64,000 bases of DNA from Candidatus Reidiella endopervernicosa (GCF_013343005.1 NZ_CP054491.1:1054001-1118000), one strand, 5' to 3'; positions 54,172 to 63,648 are shown, counted from the stretch's first letter. Program-made: numbers and translations. Notes: generated by a model not told the origin, from the letters alone.

Positions 54172-55604
54172 ATGAAGTGCAGAGTAGCCCTACTATCTGC
54201 AAGCCTCATGCTGACTTGTGCAGTGCCGACCTATGTTGTCGCAGCTACAGATGATTCAGATGGTGCTTCAACATTTGAGCAGCGTCGTGCTCTTTCAAAT
54301 AGAATAAAAGAGCTTCGGGCGCTGAGAAATAGGTTGCCCATTCCTGTGTCTGCCGGGCTTTTTGGTATATATGCCTTTCCTGAAAAAGGACAGGGTGTAG
54401 CTGGAATTAACTATCAACATCATCAGTTCAATGGATTGATACAAGGTAGTAATTCAATTTCTTCAGCGACCGCTGTTGCTACCGCACCAAATCCATTTTT
54501 TGGTGACCCTATGCAGCCGCCAACCCTGCGTGTCGTGCCAAAAGAGGCACAAGCCGATGTGATTTTCCCGTTTGCAAACTTTGCTATTAGCGATAAGTTC
54601 GCGTTAGTCACGCTCGCTGACCGCCAAGGATAGCGAAGCGAAGGCGGTTAGCCCCGATAGTCGACGCCGTCTGTATATTCGTAGTTGAGAGCGCGAGCGA
54701 ACGACGGAGAAGATGCAGCAGCGGCTTTATGTCGGCGTAGAGTCACTGAGGGAGTTGTGTAGAGCCGCGAAGAGGTGATTACGCAACGTACGCAGGACGG
54801 TCGGGGCGCCGTAGGCATAAACGGTCGCGTGAAGTTTTTGCTGTTTGCTTGGGCTTGATGCCCAAAACATGCTTCCGCAAAATAGCGACTCCCCAGTGCG
54901 CCCCTGATACGTAAGGAGACGGTGCTGGAAACATTCAATGCTCCAGGAACGGCCAGCTTGGGAACAAATACGGTCACCACAACTGGGCTGGGCGATATAA
55001 AGTTCGGTACCATTTTTAAGGCCTTCAATAGCGATAACAACAGACACAATTTTGTATTTGATATTGTCTTTAGTGCACCTACCGGCAGCATTACGGAAGA
55101 AGATAATAATCTTACTCCGATGAATACGATCGTGAAAAGTCGTCTAGCTTATGGTATGCAGCTGGGTTCTGGAACCTGGGATAGTCTGCTTGGTGTGGTT
55201 TACTGGGGTAAAAATAAGCAGTGGGGATGGGGTGTCAATATCTGGCGACGATACCGCTCGAAAGTGAAAATGAAGAGGGCTGGAGCTACGGTAATAAACA
55301 TGAAGCAACCGCCTGGATGTCATATGAGTGGAATCCCGATTTAGCGACTTCGATTCGCTTGCGCGGAGAGTCTCAAGATGAGATAAACGGTATTGACCCT
55401 AATATCTACGGGCCTGGTCTTGGTGCGAATCCAGATAACTACGGAGGAACAAGGACTGAGCTGGGTGTGGGAATTAACTGGATGCCTGTGCTTGCAAATA
55501 ACCTAAGTGTCGAATTGCTGCTACCACTTAATCAAGATCGCAATGGGGTGCAGGCGGAGCATGAATTCAGTGTGGCGGTGAGTTGGCGTAAAGGGTTTTT
55601 CTAG
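54172..55604 (+). pseudogene. Outer-membrane transporter (MetA-pathway/SphA-like), interrupted by element copy E and frameshifted
   Basis: A signal peptide (ALLSASLMLTCAVPTYVVA) leads to a coiled-coil segment and then beta-strand repeats (GIYAFPEKGQGVAGINYQ, FANFAISDKFALVTL). The element begins after CTC; removing 54616-54894 joins VTL-SAPLIRKETVLETF in phase. The barrel continues (FKAFNSDNNRHNFVFDIVF) until about 55232, where one base seems lost; it resumes as QYLATIPLESENEEGW and ends AVSWRKGFF at 55602-55604. The family is outer-membrane proteins linked to hydrophobic-compound uptake. It lies between two cytochrome genes. Confidence 0.8.
54616..54894 (+). repeat. Intervening element, copy E (inside the transporter gene)
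   Basis: 279 bases, GCTGACC to GACTCCCC, after a C and before AGTGCG. The 3' stem is GTTTG with CATGC, with one mismatch, so this copy has slightly weakened pairing there. The ATGG at the 5' end is AAGG in this copy. Confidence 0.9.
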
Positions 55605-55681
55605 TGCATTAATTGTGGCTGTTAAAAGTTTTTTACAGCGAAAAGTATTATTCGTTTAATGATTGATTTAAGGGGTTTCTT

Positions 55682-55879
55682 ATGACCGTTGATAAATACG
55701 TGCGGCTGATTGCAGGTCTGATGATATTGCTAAGTGTTGCCTTGACCCATTACGTGCATCCTTACTGGGTGTTTCTCACTCTATTTGTTGGAGTAAATCT
55801 TTTTCAGAGTGGAATTACTAATATATGTCCGCTCACGAGTGTGTTGAAAAAGATGGGGGTATCAACCGAGGCGGCTTAA
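55682..55879 (+). CDS. Small membrane protein, DUF2892 family
   Basis: 65 residues with two hydrophobic segments (LIAGLMILLSVALTHYV and WVFLTLFVGVNLFQSGITN), and the C-terminal NICPLTSVLKKMGV characteristic of DUF2892. Such genes are often found near rhodanese-type or redox genes. Its function is unknown; co-transcription with the cytochrome cluster is likely. Confidence 0.82.
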   Translation: MTVDKYVRLIAGLMILLSVALTHYVHPYWVFLTLFVGVNLFQSGITNICPLTSVLKKMGVSTEAA

Positions 55880-55997
55880 AGGTCAAGGTGAAAGCGGCTT
55901 CTGAATGCTTTCAATGTTCTGGCTGCCTTGCTTTGCTGAGTGGTTGTAGTCGTTGATGCAAGATGGATGTAGGAAGAATGATTTCAGGGAGAGATGT

Positions 55998-56465
55998 ATG
56001 CGTAGCGTTTGTTCGGTTGTAGTCGTCCTGCTTCTGTTTGTAACTGGGGGATTAATCTATAAATTTCTTGTTCAGGGGAGCGTTGAAGAGGCAAGTGATG
56101 GAAGGGCGGCTATCCAGCTGACTCATAGTGAGAAGGATCTGGTGCTCACGGAGATGAGGTCGTTCCTTCAATCGGTGCAGGCCATTACAGTTGGTCTCTC
56201 CAGTGATGATATGGACGCTGTTGCGCTGAACGCCAGAACAGTAGGAATGGCTGCTCAACAAGGCGTTCCGGTCTCTTTGATGGGTAAATTGCCACTGGAG
56301 TTTAAAAGGCTCGGGGTAGATACCCATAAAAAGTTTGATCTTCTGGCTCTTAATGCGGAGCAGCTTGGTGATTCAATGGCTACATTGAAGGAGCTAAGCG
56401 TGCTTATGCAAAACTGTGTGGCTTGCCATGAGGTGTATAGGCTGGATGCTGTGTTGCAAGAGTAG
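55998..56465 (+). CDS. Second c-type cytochrome with C-terminal haem motif
   Basis: 155 residues from the ATG at 55998 after AGGGAGAG; an in-frame ATG at 55953 has no export signal at its front. A hydrophobic N-terminal segment (VCSVVVVLLLFVTGGLIYKFLV) may stay as a membrane anchor. The body is helical, and CVACHEVYR lies ten residues from the end, as in the first cytochrome. The two share a layout but little sequence. Likely haem in the periplasm, part of the same redox module. Confidence 0.78.
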   Translation: MRSVCSVVVVLLLFVTGGLIYKFLVQGSVEEASDGRAAIQLTHSEKDLVLTEMRSFLQSVQAITVGLSSDDMDAVALNARTVGMAAQQGVPVSLMGKLPLEFKRLGVDTHKKFDLLALNAEQLGDSMATLKELSVLMQNCVACHEVYRLDAVLQE

Positions 56466-56745
56466 TGCTATTTACGCGTCTTTATCGAGTGTCATGCTGG
56501 AACAACCGTTCGTCTGCTAATGCGTGAGTTTTCTGTGATGCAAATAGGGTGGTCCTCGATGAATCAACCATCTATCTGCGTTCACTATTATGGTGCGAAC
56601 ATAATGCTTGATAAAGGTCTTCGACAATCAAGTAATCGATTCTAGCTATGCCTCATCGTAAATTCACAGGTAGTCAGTGGTGTTAGGTCACTGGTTAGCT
56701 GCGAACAACTGCGCCAAGCAGCTTTGCCAGGAGGGTCGTAGAGAC
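56466..56745. other. Intergenic, no gene seen
   Basis: 280 bases between the convergent cytochrome and ksgA genes. No ORF, RNA gene or strong terminator is visible. The sequence is AT-richer than the ksgA cluster. Confidence 0.45.
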
Positions 56746-57564
56746 CTACTGGGCACGACGTTTATCGCTGAGTTGGTTTGCGAGCTGGGTGAGCTGTTCG
56801 ACCGTGAGGCGTTCTGCTCGTATCGATGGATCGATACCGAGTGCTGCGTAGTCTGCATCATCCATTAGATGTTTGAGATTGTTGCGCAACGTTTTACGGC
56901 GTTGACCAAAGGCGCTGCTGACCAGCTCAGCGAGATCACTCTCAGAGTCGACCGGAAACGGTAGTTCGAGATAGGGGGCGATGCGGACCACGGCCGAGTC
57001 GACCTTGGGGGGTGGATTAAAGGCACCGGGTCCAACATCAATCAGCTTCGTCACCGCGCAGCGGTACTGCACCATCACTGAGAGCCGACCGTAGTCGCTG
57101 GTACCGGGGGAAGCGGCGAGTCGATCGACCACCTCCTTCTGCAACATGAAATGCATATCCTTAATCAAACCCGCGTACGAAAGCAGGTGGAAGATCAGTG
57201 GTGTGGAGATGTTGTAGGGAAGGTTGCCGACCACTCGCAGTGGTTGATCGCCTTGTCGAATCGAGGCGAAATCGAACTTAAGTGCGTCGGCCTGATGAAT
57301 CGCTACCTCGCCAAGAGGCCCAAGACGTTCAGCCAGCTTGGGCACCAGGTCACGATCAAGCTCGACAATCTGCATTGCGCCACACAATTTCAACAGCGGT
57401 TCGGTAATAGCTCCAAGTCCAGGGCCAATCTCCACAACGGTTTCACCCTGCTGCGGCGAGATCGATTGAACGATACGGTGAATAATGTGTGGGTCGTGTA
57501 GGAAGTTCTGACCGAAGCGTTTACGCGGTGCGTGCCCATCCTGTCTATATTTTGAATGCCCCAT
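56746..57564 (-). CDS. ksgA: 16S rRNA dimethyladenosine transferase
   Basis: 272 residues. RKRFGQNFLHDPHIIHRIV at the N-terminus, VVEIGPGLGAITEPLL (SAM loop), VGNLPYNISTPLIFHLL (NLPY catalytic motif) and FNPPPKVDSAVV are the KsgA signatures. It dimethylates two adjacent adenosines in helix 45 of 16S rRNA. It shares one base with pdxA (stop/start overlap), in the usual lptD-surA-pdxA-ksgA order. Confidence 0.96.
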   Translation of the reverse strand: MGHSKYRQDGHAPRKRFGQNFLHDPHIIHRIVQSISPQQGETVVEIGPGLGAITEPLLKLCGAMQIVELDRDLVPKLAERLGPLGEVAIHQADALKFDFASIRQGDQPLRVVGNLPYNISTPLIFHLLSYAGLIKDMHFMLQKEVVDRLAASPGTSDYGRLSVMVQYRCAVTKLIDVGPGAFNPPPKVDSAVVRIAPYLELPFPVDSESDLAELVSSAFGQRRKTLRNNLKHLMDDADYAALGIDPSIRAERLTVEQLTQLANQLSDKRRAQ

Positions 57565-58583
57565 CAGTTGAATGCCTCTCTCTTCTCGATTAACCCAAGG
57601 GCATATTCGATGGCTGCCATCAGGCTACCGATCTCGGCTCGACCTGTTCCGGCCAGTTCCAGTGCGGTGCCGTGATCGACTGAGGTGCGGATGATCGGCA
57701 GGCCGAGTGTGATATTGATGGCGCGACCGAAACCGACGTGTTTGAGTACCGGTAGTCCCTGGTCGTGGTACATCGCCAGTACGGCATCGGCGTGGTCGAG
57801 GTAGCGTGGGGTGAAGAGGGTGTCTGCTGGTAGCGGGCCGTTGAGTCTCATCCCTTCACTACGTAGCTGATCGAGCACCGGTTCGATGGTGTCGATCTCC
57901 TCACTTCCCATGTGACCGCCCTCGCCTGCATGTGGATTAAGTCCGCAGACCAGAATCCGTGGATCGCTGATGCCGTGACGCTGTTGCAGGTCGCTATGCA
58001 GGATGCGCAGGGTTGTCGTTAGCGAATCTCGTGTGATCGCGCTGCTGACATCCTTCAGTGGTAGATGGGTGGTGGCGAGTGCGACACGCAGTCTATCGGC
58101 CGCCAGCATCATTACCACCCGTTCGGTACCGGTCAGTTCGGCGAGCAGTTCGGTATGACCGCTAAAGGGGATGCCGGCGTCATTGATCACCCCTTTATGG
58201 ATCGGGGCGGTGACCATTGCGCTGAACTCGCCACGCAGTGCCCCCAGCGTGGCTATTTTGAGTGTCTCGACTACATAGGCGGCGTTGGCTGGATTGAGTG
58301 TGCCGGCGACGGCCGGTTGGCTGAGTGTGACCGGTAATACCTTGAGTGTGGCGGCGCGGTGTGGCGCGATGGGTAGCTCGGGATTGTAGGGCTCAATGGT
58401 GAGCGGCAGCCCAAGCTGCGCGGCTCGCGCTTCCAGCAGTACTGGATCGGCAATAACGATCGGTTCAACCGGCAGCGTCTGCTGCGCCAGTTGAATGATG
58501 ATGTCGGGACCAATCCCGGCCGGTTCGCCAGGGGTGAGTGCAATGCGTGGTGTTGCCTGATCTGGAGTCCTGTTACTACTCAT
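57564..58583 (-). CDS. pdxA: 4-hydroxythreonine-4-phosphate dehydrogenase
   Basis: 339 residues. [15 protein letters not shown] at the start, [26 protein letters not shown] (metal site and phosphate loop), [17 protein letters not shown] and [16 protein letters not shown] are family motifs, with the three His ligands visible. It oxidises 4-phosphohydroxy-threonine in pyridoxal phosphate synthesis, a cofactor that the GcvP proteins above also need. It overlaps surA by eight bases. Confidence 0.96.
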   Translation of the reverse strand: MSSNRTPDQATPRIALTPGEPAGIGPDIIIQLAQQTLPVEPIVIADPVLLEARAAQLGLPLTIEPYNPELPIAPHRAATLKVLPVTLSQPAVAGTLNPANAAYVVETLKIATLGALRGEFSAMVTAPIHKGVINDAGIPFSGHTELLAELTGTERVVMMLAADRLRVALATTHLPLKDVSSAITRDSLTTTLRILHSDLQQRHGISDPRILVCGLNPHAGEGGHMGSEEIDTIEPVLDQLRSEGMRLNGPLPADTLFTPRYLDHADAVLAMYHDQGLPVLKHVGFGRAINITLGLPIIRTSVDHGTALELAGTGRAEIGSLMAAIEYALGLIEKREAFN

Positions 58584-59874
58584 CCAGCATGATCTTCACA
58601 TAGGCCTCATCACGAAGACGGCGGATCCATATCTCACGCTCCTCTTCGATCTTACGCTTGCGAATGGTCTGACGGGCACGATTGCGTTTGAACTCGTCGG
58701 TGTTGTCGTGTTCGCGGCGTTCGAGCACCTGCACGATATGCCAGCCGAAGGGGGAGGCAAACGGCTTGCTGATTTCACCGGGAGCGAGTCGGTCCATCGC
58801 CTGTTCGAACTGCGCCACCATGGTGTCGGGGCTGCTCCAGCCGAGATCGCCGCCGTTGACGGCAGAGCCGGTATCGTCGGAGTGGGCGCGGGCCAGTTCA
58901 GCAAAGTCGTCGCCGTCGACGACACGACCATGTATCTGCTCAAGGCGGGTGCGCGCGTCATCACCTGAGGTGATCTCGTCGGTCTTGATCAGGATGTGGC
59001 GTGCATGTGTCTGAGTAACAAGCTTCTGCTCAGCACCACGGGTCTCCATTACCTTGATAATGTGAAAACCACTCGGGCTACGAATCAGGTCGGCGACATC
59101 GCCCGATGCCATGTTGGGCACCACCTCGGTGAAGAGACTCGGCATCTGGCTGGTGCGGCGCCAGCCGAGTGAGCCCCCCTTGAGTGCCTGCTGACCATCG
59201 GAGTGGCTGACCGCCATCTCAGCGAAGTCGGCGCCATCGCGTAGCTTGGTGAGAAGCTCGTCGGCCTTGGCGCGCTGGGCCTGGATCTGTTCAGGCACGG
59301 CACCTTCCGGCAGACCGATCAGGATGTGGGAGATGAGATACTCACGATTCTCATCGCCACGACTCTCCTCGTTGGCGAGGTGGTGGTCGATCTCCTGCTG
59401 GGTCACCGAGACGCGGTTGCTGACCTGCTTCTGCTGCAGGCGATTGATGATGATCTCCTCACGAATATCCTCGCGGAAGGAGGCGTAGCTAAAACCCTCC
59501 GATTCGATCGCATCGCGAAATTCGCGTAGTGAGAGTTTGTTCTGTTTGGCCAGGCGACTCATGGTGGTGTTGAGCGTCTCATCATCGACGCGCAGCCCAG
59601 TCTGTTCGGCCAACTGTAGCTGCAGACGATTGATGATGGCACGCTCCAGTACGCGGCGCAGCAGTGCCGACTCCGAAGGCATTTGCGTATTGCTGGCACG
59701 CAGCTGATCCTTAATCGTCTGCAGCTGCTTGGCTAGTTCGCTATAGGTGATGACGTTGTTATCGACGATAGCGACGATGCGGTCGACATCGGAAATCCGT
59801 TCCGCCTGGACGGCAGTGGTAAAGAGGGTGAGTGCGGCCAGTAGGGCAGCGAGGAGTTGGCGGGTACGGCTCAT
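58576..59874 (-). CDS. surA: Periplasmic chaperone and peptidyl-prolyl isomerase SurA
   Basis: 432 residues with a signal peptide ([18 protein letters not shown]). The N-terminal helical domain has [17 protein letters not shown], and two parvulin (PpiC) domains follow (about 175-275, with ISHILIGLP... and about 285-385, with RHILIKT...). SurA carries unfolded outer-membrane proteins across the periplasm, including LptD, whose gene lies six bases upstream on the same strand. Confidence 0.95.
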   Translation of the reverse strand: MSRTRQLLAALLAALTLFTTAVQAERISDVDRIVAIVDNNVITYSELAKQLQTIKDQLRASNTQMPSESALLRRVLERAIINRLQLQLAEQTGLRVDDETLNTTMSRLAKQNKLSLREFRDAIESEGFSYASFREDIREEIIINRLQQKQVSNRVSVTQQEIDHHLANEESRGDENREYLISHILIGLPEGAVPEQIQAQRAKADELLTKLRDGADFAEMAVSHSDGQQALKGGSLGWRRTSQMPSLFTEVVPNMASGDVADLIRSPSGFHIIKVMETRGAEQKLVTQTHARHILIKTDEITSGDDARTRLEQIHGRVVDGDDFAELARAHSDDTGSAVNGGDLGWSSPDTMVAQFEQAMDRLAPGEISKPFASPFGWHIVQVLERREHDNTDEFKRNRARQTIRKRKIEEEREIWIRRLRDEAYVKIMLDE

Positions 59875-59880
59875 AGTTTT

Positions 59881-62370
59881 CTATCGCTCATCTATATATC
59901 GTGAATTGTCGCGTGAGTAGCCAAGGATACCATCCTCGAGCAGGCTCTCGATGTTGTCTCCGACACTGCTTAAACCCTTGAGTTCAACCTGCAGCATGAT
60001 GCTGTCGTTGTACTCGCTGGTGATGTCCTGGGTAAAGCGGCGTACCGCCAGGCGCATCGCCCAGCAGCAGCTGTCGTATTCGATGCCGGCCACCGTCTCG
60101 AGGGTGTGCTCATGCAGCAGCGAATAGTTCCAGCGTCCCAGCAGATGCCACCGGCGACCCAGGGGCCACAGAAGTGACACATCGGTCTGCTCCAGTTCAT
60201 CACGCAGATAGCGGTAGGAGAGGTTGATGATCTTGTCCTGCTGCGGCTGGTAGTGGAGCTGTACAGTGCCACGGTCGATCTCATCCTGCTGATTGTTCCA
60301 GCGCAGTGCGCTATTGAGACTCAGCCCCGAGCGGCTGCGCCAGTCGAGTGCAGCGACAAAATCAGATTGATTGTTCTGCTCAATGGTCTCACCCGGTAGT
60401 GTTACTTCTCGATCCTCAAAGTAGAAGATCTGGCCAAGACTCAGGGTGAAGGGCTCGTGACCGTTCTGGTTGTCGATGCTGCGTGTGGTGAGTGCCAGAG
60501 TAAGTTGGTTGGCATCACCCATGCGGTCGGCACCGTTGAAACGGTTTTCACTAAAGAGTTGATCGAAACCAAACTCGGGACGGTTGGTATCGAAGACCGG
60601 CAGCTCGTCCTGCTGCTCATCATTAACCTTGAGGTAGTAGATGCGTGGCTCGAGCGTGTGAGTCGATTCGCCGGCGTCACGTTCGAAGATCAGGCCACCG
60701 TCGAGGCTGAACAGCGGTGTGTTGCGCGTCGGTGATTCACTATCGCCGGGAGTGACATCATCGAGGCGGTAACCGGTGAAGCGATTGCTAAGCGCGGGAC
60801 GGAGGAAGTAACTCGCACCTTCCAGATCCATACCGACCCTTGGCCAGAGATCGAGGCGGGTGCCGGTTGGTGTCTGCTCTTCGTGGGCAAAGCGCACCAG
60901 CTCACTATCGATGCCGGCGTAGAGGCCTGCCGGGCCTTTGGGTGTGATGGCATCGAGTCGAAGCTGCGGTAGACGCTGATAGGGTTCGTTGCCACTGAGT
61001 GGCTGGTAGGCGTCGGCACGCGCCAGTAACTGAACGTAATCACCGGTGTAGCTAACCTCGGCGCGACGTAGCATGTGGGTCTGACTCGAGACGCTCAGAC
61101 CGCTGCCGACCTCTTTGAGATAGGTGTCATCAGAGAGGTGGTTGAAGTCGATCTCCATCGCCCAGTTGTCTGAGAGCGAACGCTGTTGGCGGAACTGAAT
61201 TAGACCGCGCTGATCATTGTAGAGCTTGTCACGATGCAGATACTCAAACTGCAAATCGCTACTGCCCTGTCGGTCGATATGGCGATGCTCAAGACCGAGA
61301 ATCGTACCGCGCTTCTCCAGATAGCGCGGCGTGATGGTCATATCCTGGTTGGGCGCGATGTTCCAGTAGTAGGGGATCGAGAGATCGAACCCGTTGACGT
61401 TCGATGAGGAGAAGCTTGGGGCGAGCAGGCCACTCTTGCGACGATCATCGATCGGGAAACTGAGGTAGGGGACGTAGAGGACCGGAATATCTTTCACATG
61501 CAGGCGTACATGCTTGGCCGTGCCCTTACCCTCGAGATGATCAAGCTCCGCCTCTGCTGCGCGCAGCTTCCAGCTATTACGATCGGCGTTACAGGTGGTG
61601 TAGCTGAAATCTTCCAGTAGCGTTTTTGCGCTGCCCTCACGAATCAGTCGAGTGCTGCTGCCACGGGCGTGGCTCTGTGGCAGACGATACTCACTGCCAG
61701 TCAGCACGCTGCGATTGGTGTTGAGTTCAATGCGAGCCGTCTCACTACTGACGTCGATGCCGGGCTCTCTAAAGCGGACATCGCCCACAGCCTCAAACAG
61801 CTCCTGTTGCTGTTCGTAGCGTGCTTGCTGTGCCTCCAGATATTGATCGGAGCGACGTATACGCACATTGCCTTCGAATTGGGTAACACTGCCCGAATCG
61901 CGGGTGCTCGCCTCGGCGACGATCTCAAGGGGGGCATCCCTGCGTGTGGGGGCGTTGGGATCAACCACCACATCCTGCATCGGTTCGCAGTTACTGAAGT
62001 TTTCAACCGGGTAGGGTGCGGTGATCGGCAGCAGTGATTTCGCAGTGGCGGTGACATCGATGGGAGATGGGATAGGTGTCGATTTGAAGGGGGCTATCGG
62101 AATGCCGCTATCGAAGGTGGTGGCGGTCTTAATCAGGCGAAAATCATTGCGCGACCTTGATGACGGTTTGGCACCCCTCTGCAGCGGTGGAGTCACTGTG
62201 GCCTTTTTCGCCAAAGCCTCTACCGGGGCAGCCCCTTCACCACACTCCCAGCCACCGCTGTGACTGCTCACACAGACCCACTTGGGAGCCGCCGCCTGCG
62301 CCGAAATTGTGGCGAGCAGATAGAGCGCTGCAGTGGCAGCTAGCGACGATTTCTTCAGGTGGAGGGGCAC
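59881..62370 (-). CDS. lptD: LPS-assembly protein LptD
   Basis: 829 residues, starting at GTG (62368-62370). A signal peptide (LAATAALYLLATISAQAA) is followed by a jellyroll N-domain (VTQFEGNVRIRRSDQYLEAQ... ) and a 26-strand-like barrel. Key Cys residues are present: WVCV and WECG at the N-terminus, NCEP, CNAD, and the C-terminal YDSCCWAMR pair used for inter-domain disulfides. It inserts LPS in the outer leaflet with LptE. It is divergent from the RND adaptor gene; 78 bases lie between the starts. Confidence 0.95.
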   Translation of the reverse strand: MPLHLKKSSLAATAALYLLATISAQAAAPKWVCVSSHSGGWECGEGAAPVEALAKKATVTPPLQRGAKPSSRSRNDFRLIKTATTFDSGIPIAPFKSTPIPSPIDVTATAKSLLPITAPYPVENFSNCEPMQDVVVDPNAPTRRDAPLEIVAEASTRDSGSVTQFEGNVRIRRSDQYLEAQQARYEQQQELFEAVGDVRFREPGIDVSSETARIELNTNRSVLTGSEYRLPQSHARGSSTRLIREGSAKTLLEDFSYTTCNADRNSWKLRAAEAELDHLEGKGTAKHVRLHVKDIPVLYVPYLSFPIDDRRKSGLLAPSFSSSNVNGFDLSIPYYWNIAPNQDMTITPRYLEKRGTILGLEHRHIDRQGSSDLQFEYLHRDKLYNDQRGLIQFRQQRSLSDNWAMEIDFNHLSDDTYLKEVGSGLSVSSQTHMLRRAEVSYTGDYVQLLARADAYQPLSGNEPYQRLPQLRLDAITPKGPAGLYAGIDSELVRFAHEEQTPTGTRLDLWPRVGMDLEGASYFLRPALSNRFTGYRLDDVTPGDSESPTRNTPLFSLDGGLIFERDAGESTHTLEPRIYYLKVNDEQQDELPVFDTNRPEFGFDQLFSENRFNGADRMGDANQLTLALTTRSIDNQNGHEPFTLSLGQIFYFEDREVTLPGETIEQNNQSDFVAALDWRSRSGLSLNSALRWNNQQDEIDRGTVQLHYQPQQDKIINLSYRYLRDELEQTDVSLLWPLGRRWHLLGRWNYSLLHEHTLETVAGIEYDSCCWAMRLAVRRFTQDITSEYNDSIMLQVELKGLSSVGDNIESLLEDGILGYSRDNSRYIDER

Positions 62371-62448
62371 GGGTCGTGTCGTTTCTTGTTTTATCTGATC
62401 AATAAGCTGCCTAGAATACCATCTTCTCCTACTTCTCGGGATATTCGC

Positions 62449-63624
62449 GTGGCGACCAGAGGCTCCAAACTACTGCCGATAATTTTGCTGATTCTGCTCT
62501 CCGGTGCGGCGGTCTATCTACTACTGATGACCAAGCCCAAAAAGGAGGCGGGACTGCGCGAGCGCCCGGTTGCCCACCTGCAGGTGGCGGCGGCGCGAAG
62601 TGAGCGTCTACAACCGGTTGAGCACCTCACTGGCAGGCTACAACCGAAGCGTCGCAGTCAGCTGCGCTTTGAGGTGGCGGGGCGTATCGCCAAACGCCTG
62701 GTGGAACCGGGTGAGCGCGTTGCAGCTGCTGCAACGCTGCTGCAACTTGAGCAGGGGGACTACGCCGATGCGGTAGCGGAGAAGCGTGCCCAGCTGGTGC
62801 TCGAAAAGGGCGGTGTTGAGCGTGATAGTGAACTGCTTACGCTGGCGCAGAAGAATCGCAAGCTGCAGGAGGGCGAGGTGGCACGTCAGGAGCGTCTCGG
62901 CCGTGAATCACTCACCTCCCGCTCACGCCTCGATGAAGCACGTCAACGCCTTCAACAACTGCTCTCGGATGAGGCAAGGCTGCAACACGGTGTTGCAACG
63001 GGTGAGGCGCGTATTGATCTGGCACAGGCAGCGCTCAACCGTGCCGAGCGCAATCTGCGTCGTACCCGTCTGCTTGCCCCCTTCGATGCCATCGTCAATT
63101 CGATTGCGGTTGAGGAGGGGGATTATGTCTCTAGCAATCAACAGAGCGTTGAGTTGATCGACGCCTCGGCACTCGATCTCTATGTCGAGCTGGTCGGTAG
63201 TGTGGCGGCGGCGGTCGAGCGAGGTGATCGGGTTGAGGTGGTGGTTGACGGTGCGAAACGTTCAGGTGAACTGGTAGCGCTGCAGCTCGATCCCGATGCC
63301 AAGACTCACACTCACCCCGTGCGCATTCGGATCAGCGCTGCTGGACTGTTACCCGGCATGCTCGCTGAGGCGCAGCTGCTGTTGCCTCCGGTTGATGATG
63401 CCGTCGTGGTACCGGTCTCGGCGCTGCTGCGTGAGGCGGGTGAGACACATCTGTTCACCGTCGACGGCGACCGTGTCGAACGACGCGCGGTAACCACCGG
63501 GGTACGCATCGGTGATCTTCAGCAGATCATCAGCGGACTGGCGGCAAACGAGATGGTAGTAATCAGTGATGCCGCCGCGCTGAGTGATGGCCAACAGATC
63601 AAGGGTGAGGTGGCGCAGTTTTAA
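62449..63624 (+). CDS. RND efflux membrane fusion protein (second system)
   Basis: 391 residues from the GTG at 62449 (MATRGSKLLPIILLILL); the frame extends upstream to 62359 but without a good start signal. A membrane anchor is followed by ERLQPVEHLTGRLQPKRRSQLRFEVAG, a helical hairpin of about 100 residues (KRAQLVLEKGGVERDSELL... QRLQQLLSDEARL) and LLAPFDAIVNSIAVEEGDYV, the barrel-sandwich return. It is unlike the 30.6 kb adaptor in detail. The pump gene follows 24 bases after. Confidence 0.9.
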   Translation: MATRGSKLLPIILLILLSGAAVYLLLMTKPKKEAGLRERPVAHLQVAAARSERLQPVEHLTGRLQPKRRSQLRFEVAGRIAKRLVEPGERVAAAATLLQLEQGDYADAVAEKRAQLVLEKGGVERDSELLTLAQKNRKLQEGEVARQERLGRESLTSRSRLDEARQRLQQLLSDEARLQHGVATGEARIDLAQAALNRAERNLRRTRLLAPFDAIVNSIAVEEGDYVSSNQQSVELIDASALDLYVELVGSVAAAVERGDRVEVVVDGAKRSGELVALQLDPDAKTHTHPVRIRISAAGLLPGMLAEAQLLLPPVDDAVVVPVSALLREAGETHLFTVDGDRVERRAVTTGVRIGDLQQIISGLAANEMVVISDAAALSDGQQIKGEVAQF

Positions 63625-63648
63625 TTCTGCCGCCACATAAAAAACACC

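Noticed and set aside
22002-54894. Element copies as group I or group II introns
   Set aside because: I found no 5' GTGYG, no domain V with its catalytic triad and GNRA loop, and no group I P/Q/R/S core. The upstream base is C, not the U expected before a group I intron. The intron-like idea is kept only as a hypothesis.
22002-54894. Element copies as Rickettsia-type palindromic elements translated in frame
   Set aside because: Each intragenic copy brings a stop codon within one to six codons, so it cannot be read through as an added peptide.
22002-54894. CRISPR array
   Set aside because: The copies are about 280 bp and kilobases apart, with genes between; there is no short repeat-spacer pattern and no cas gene.
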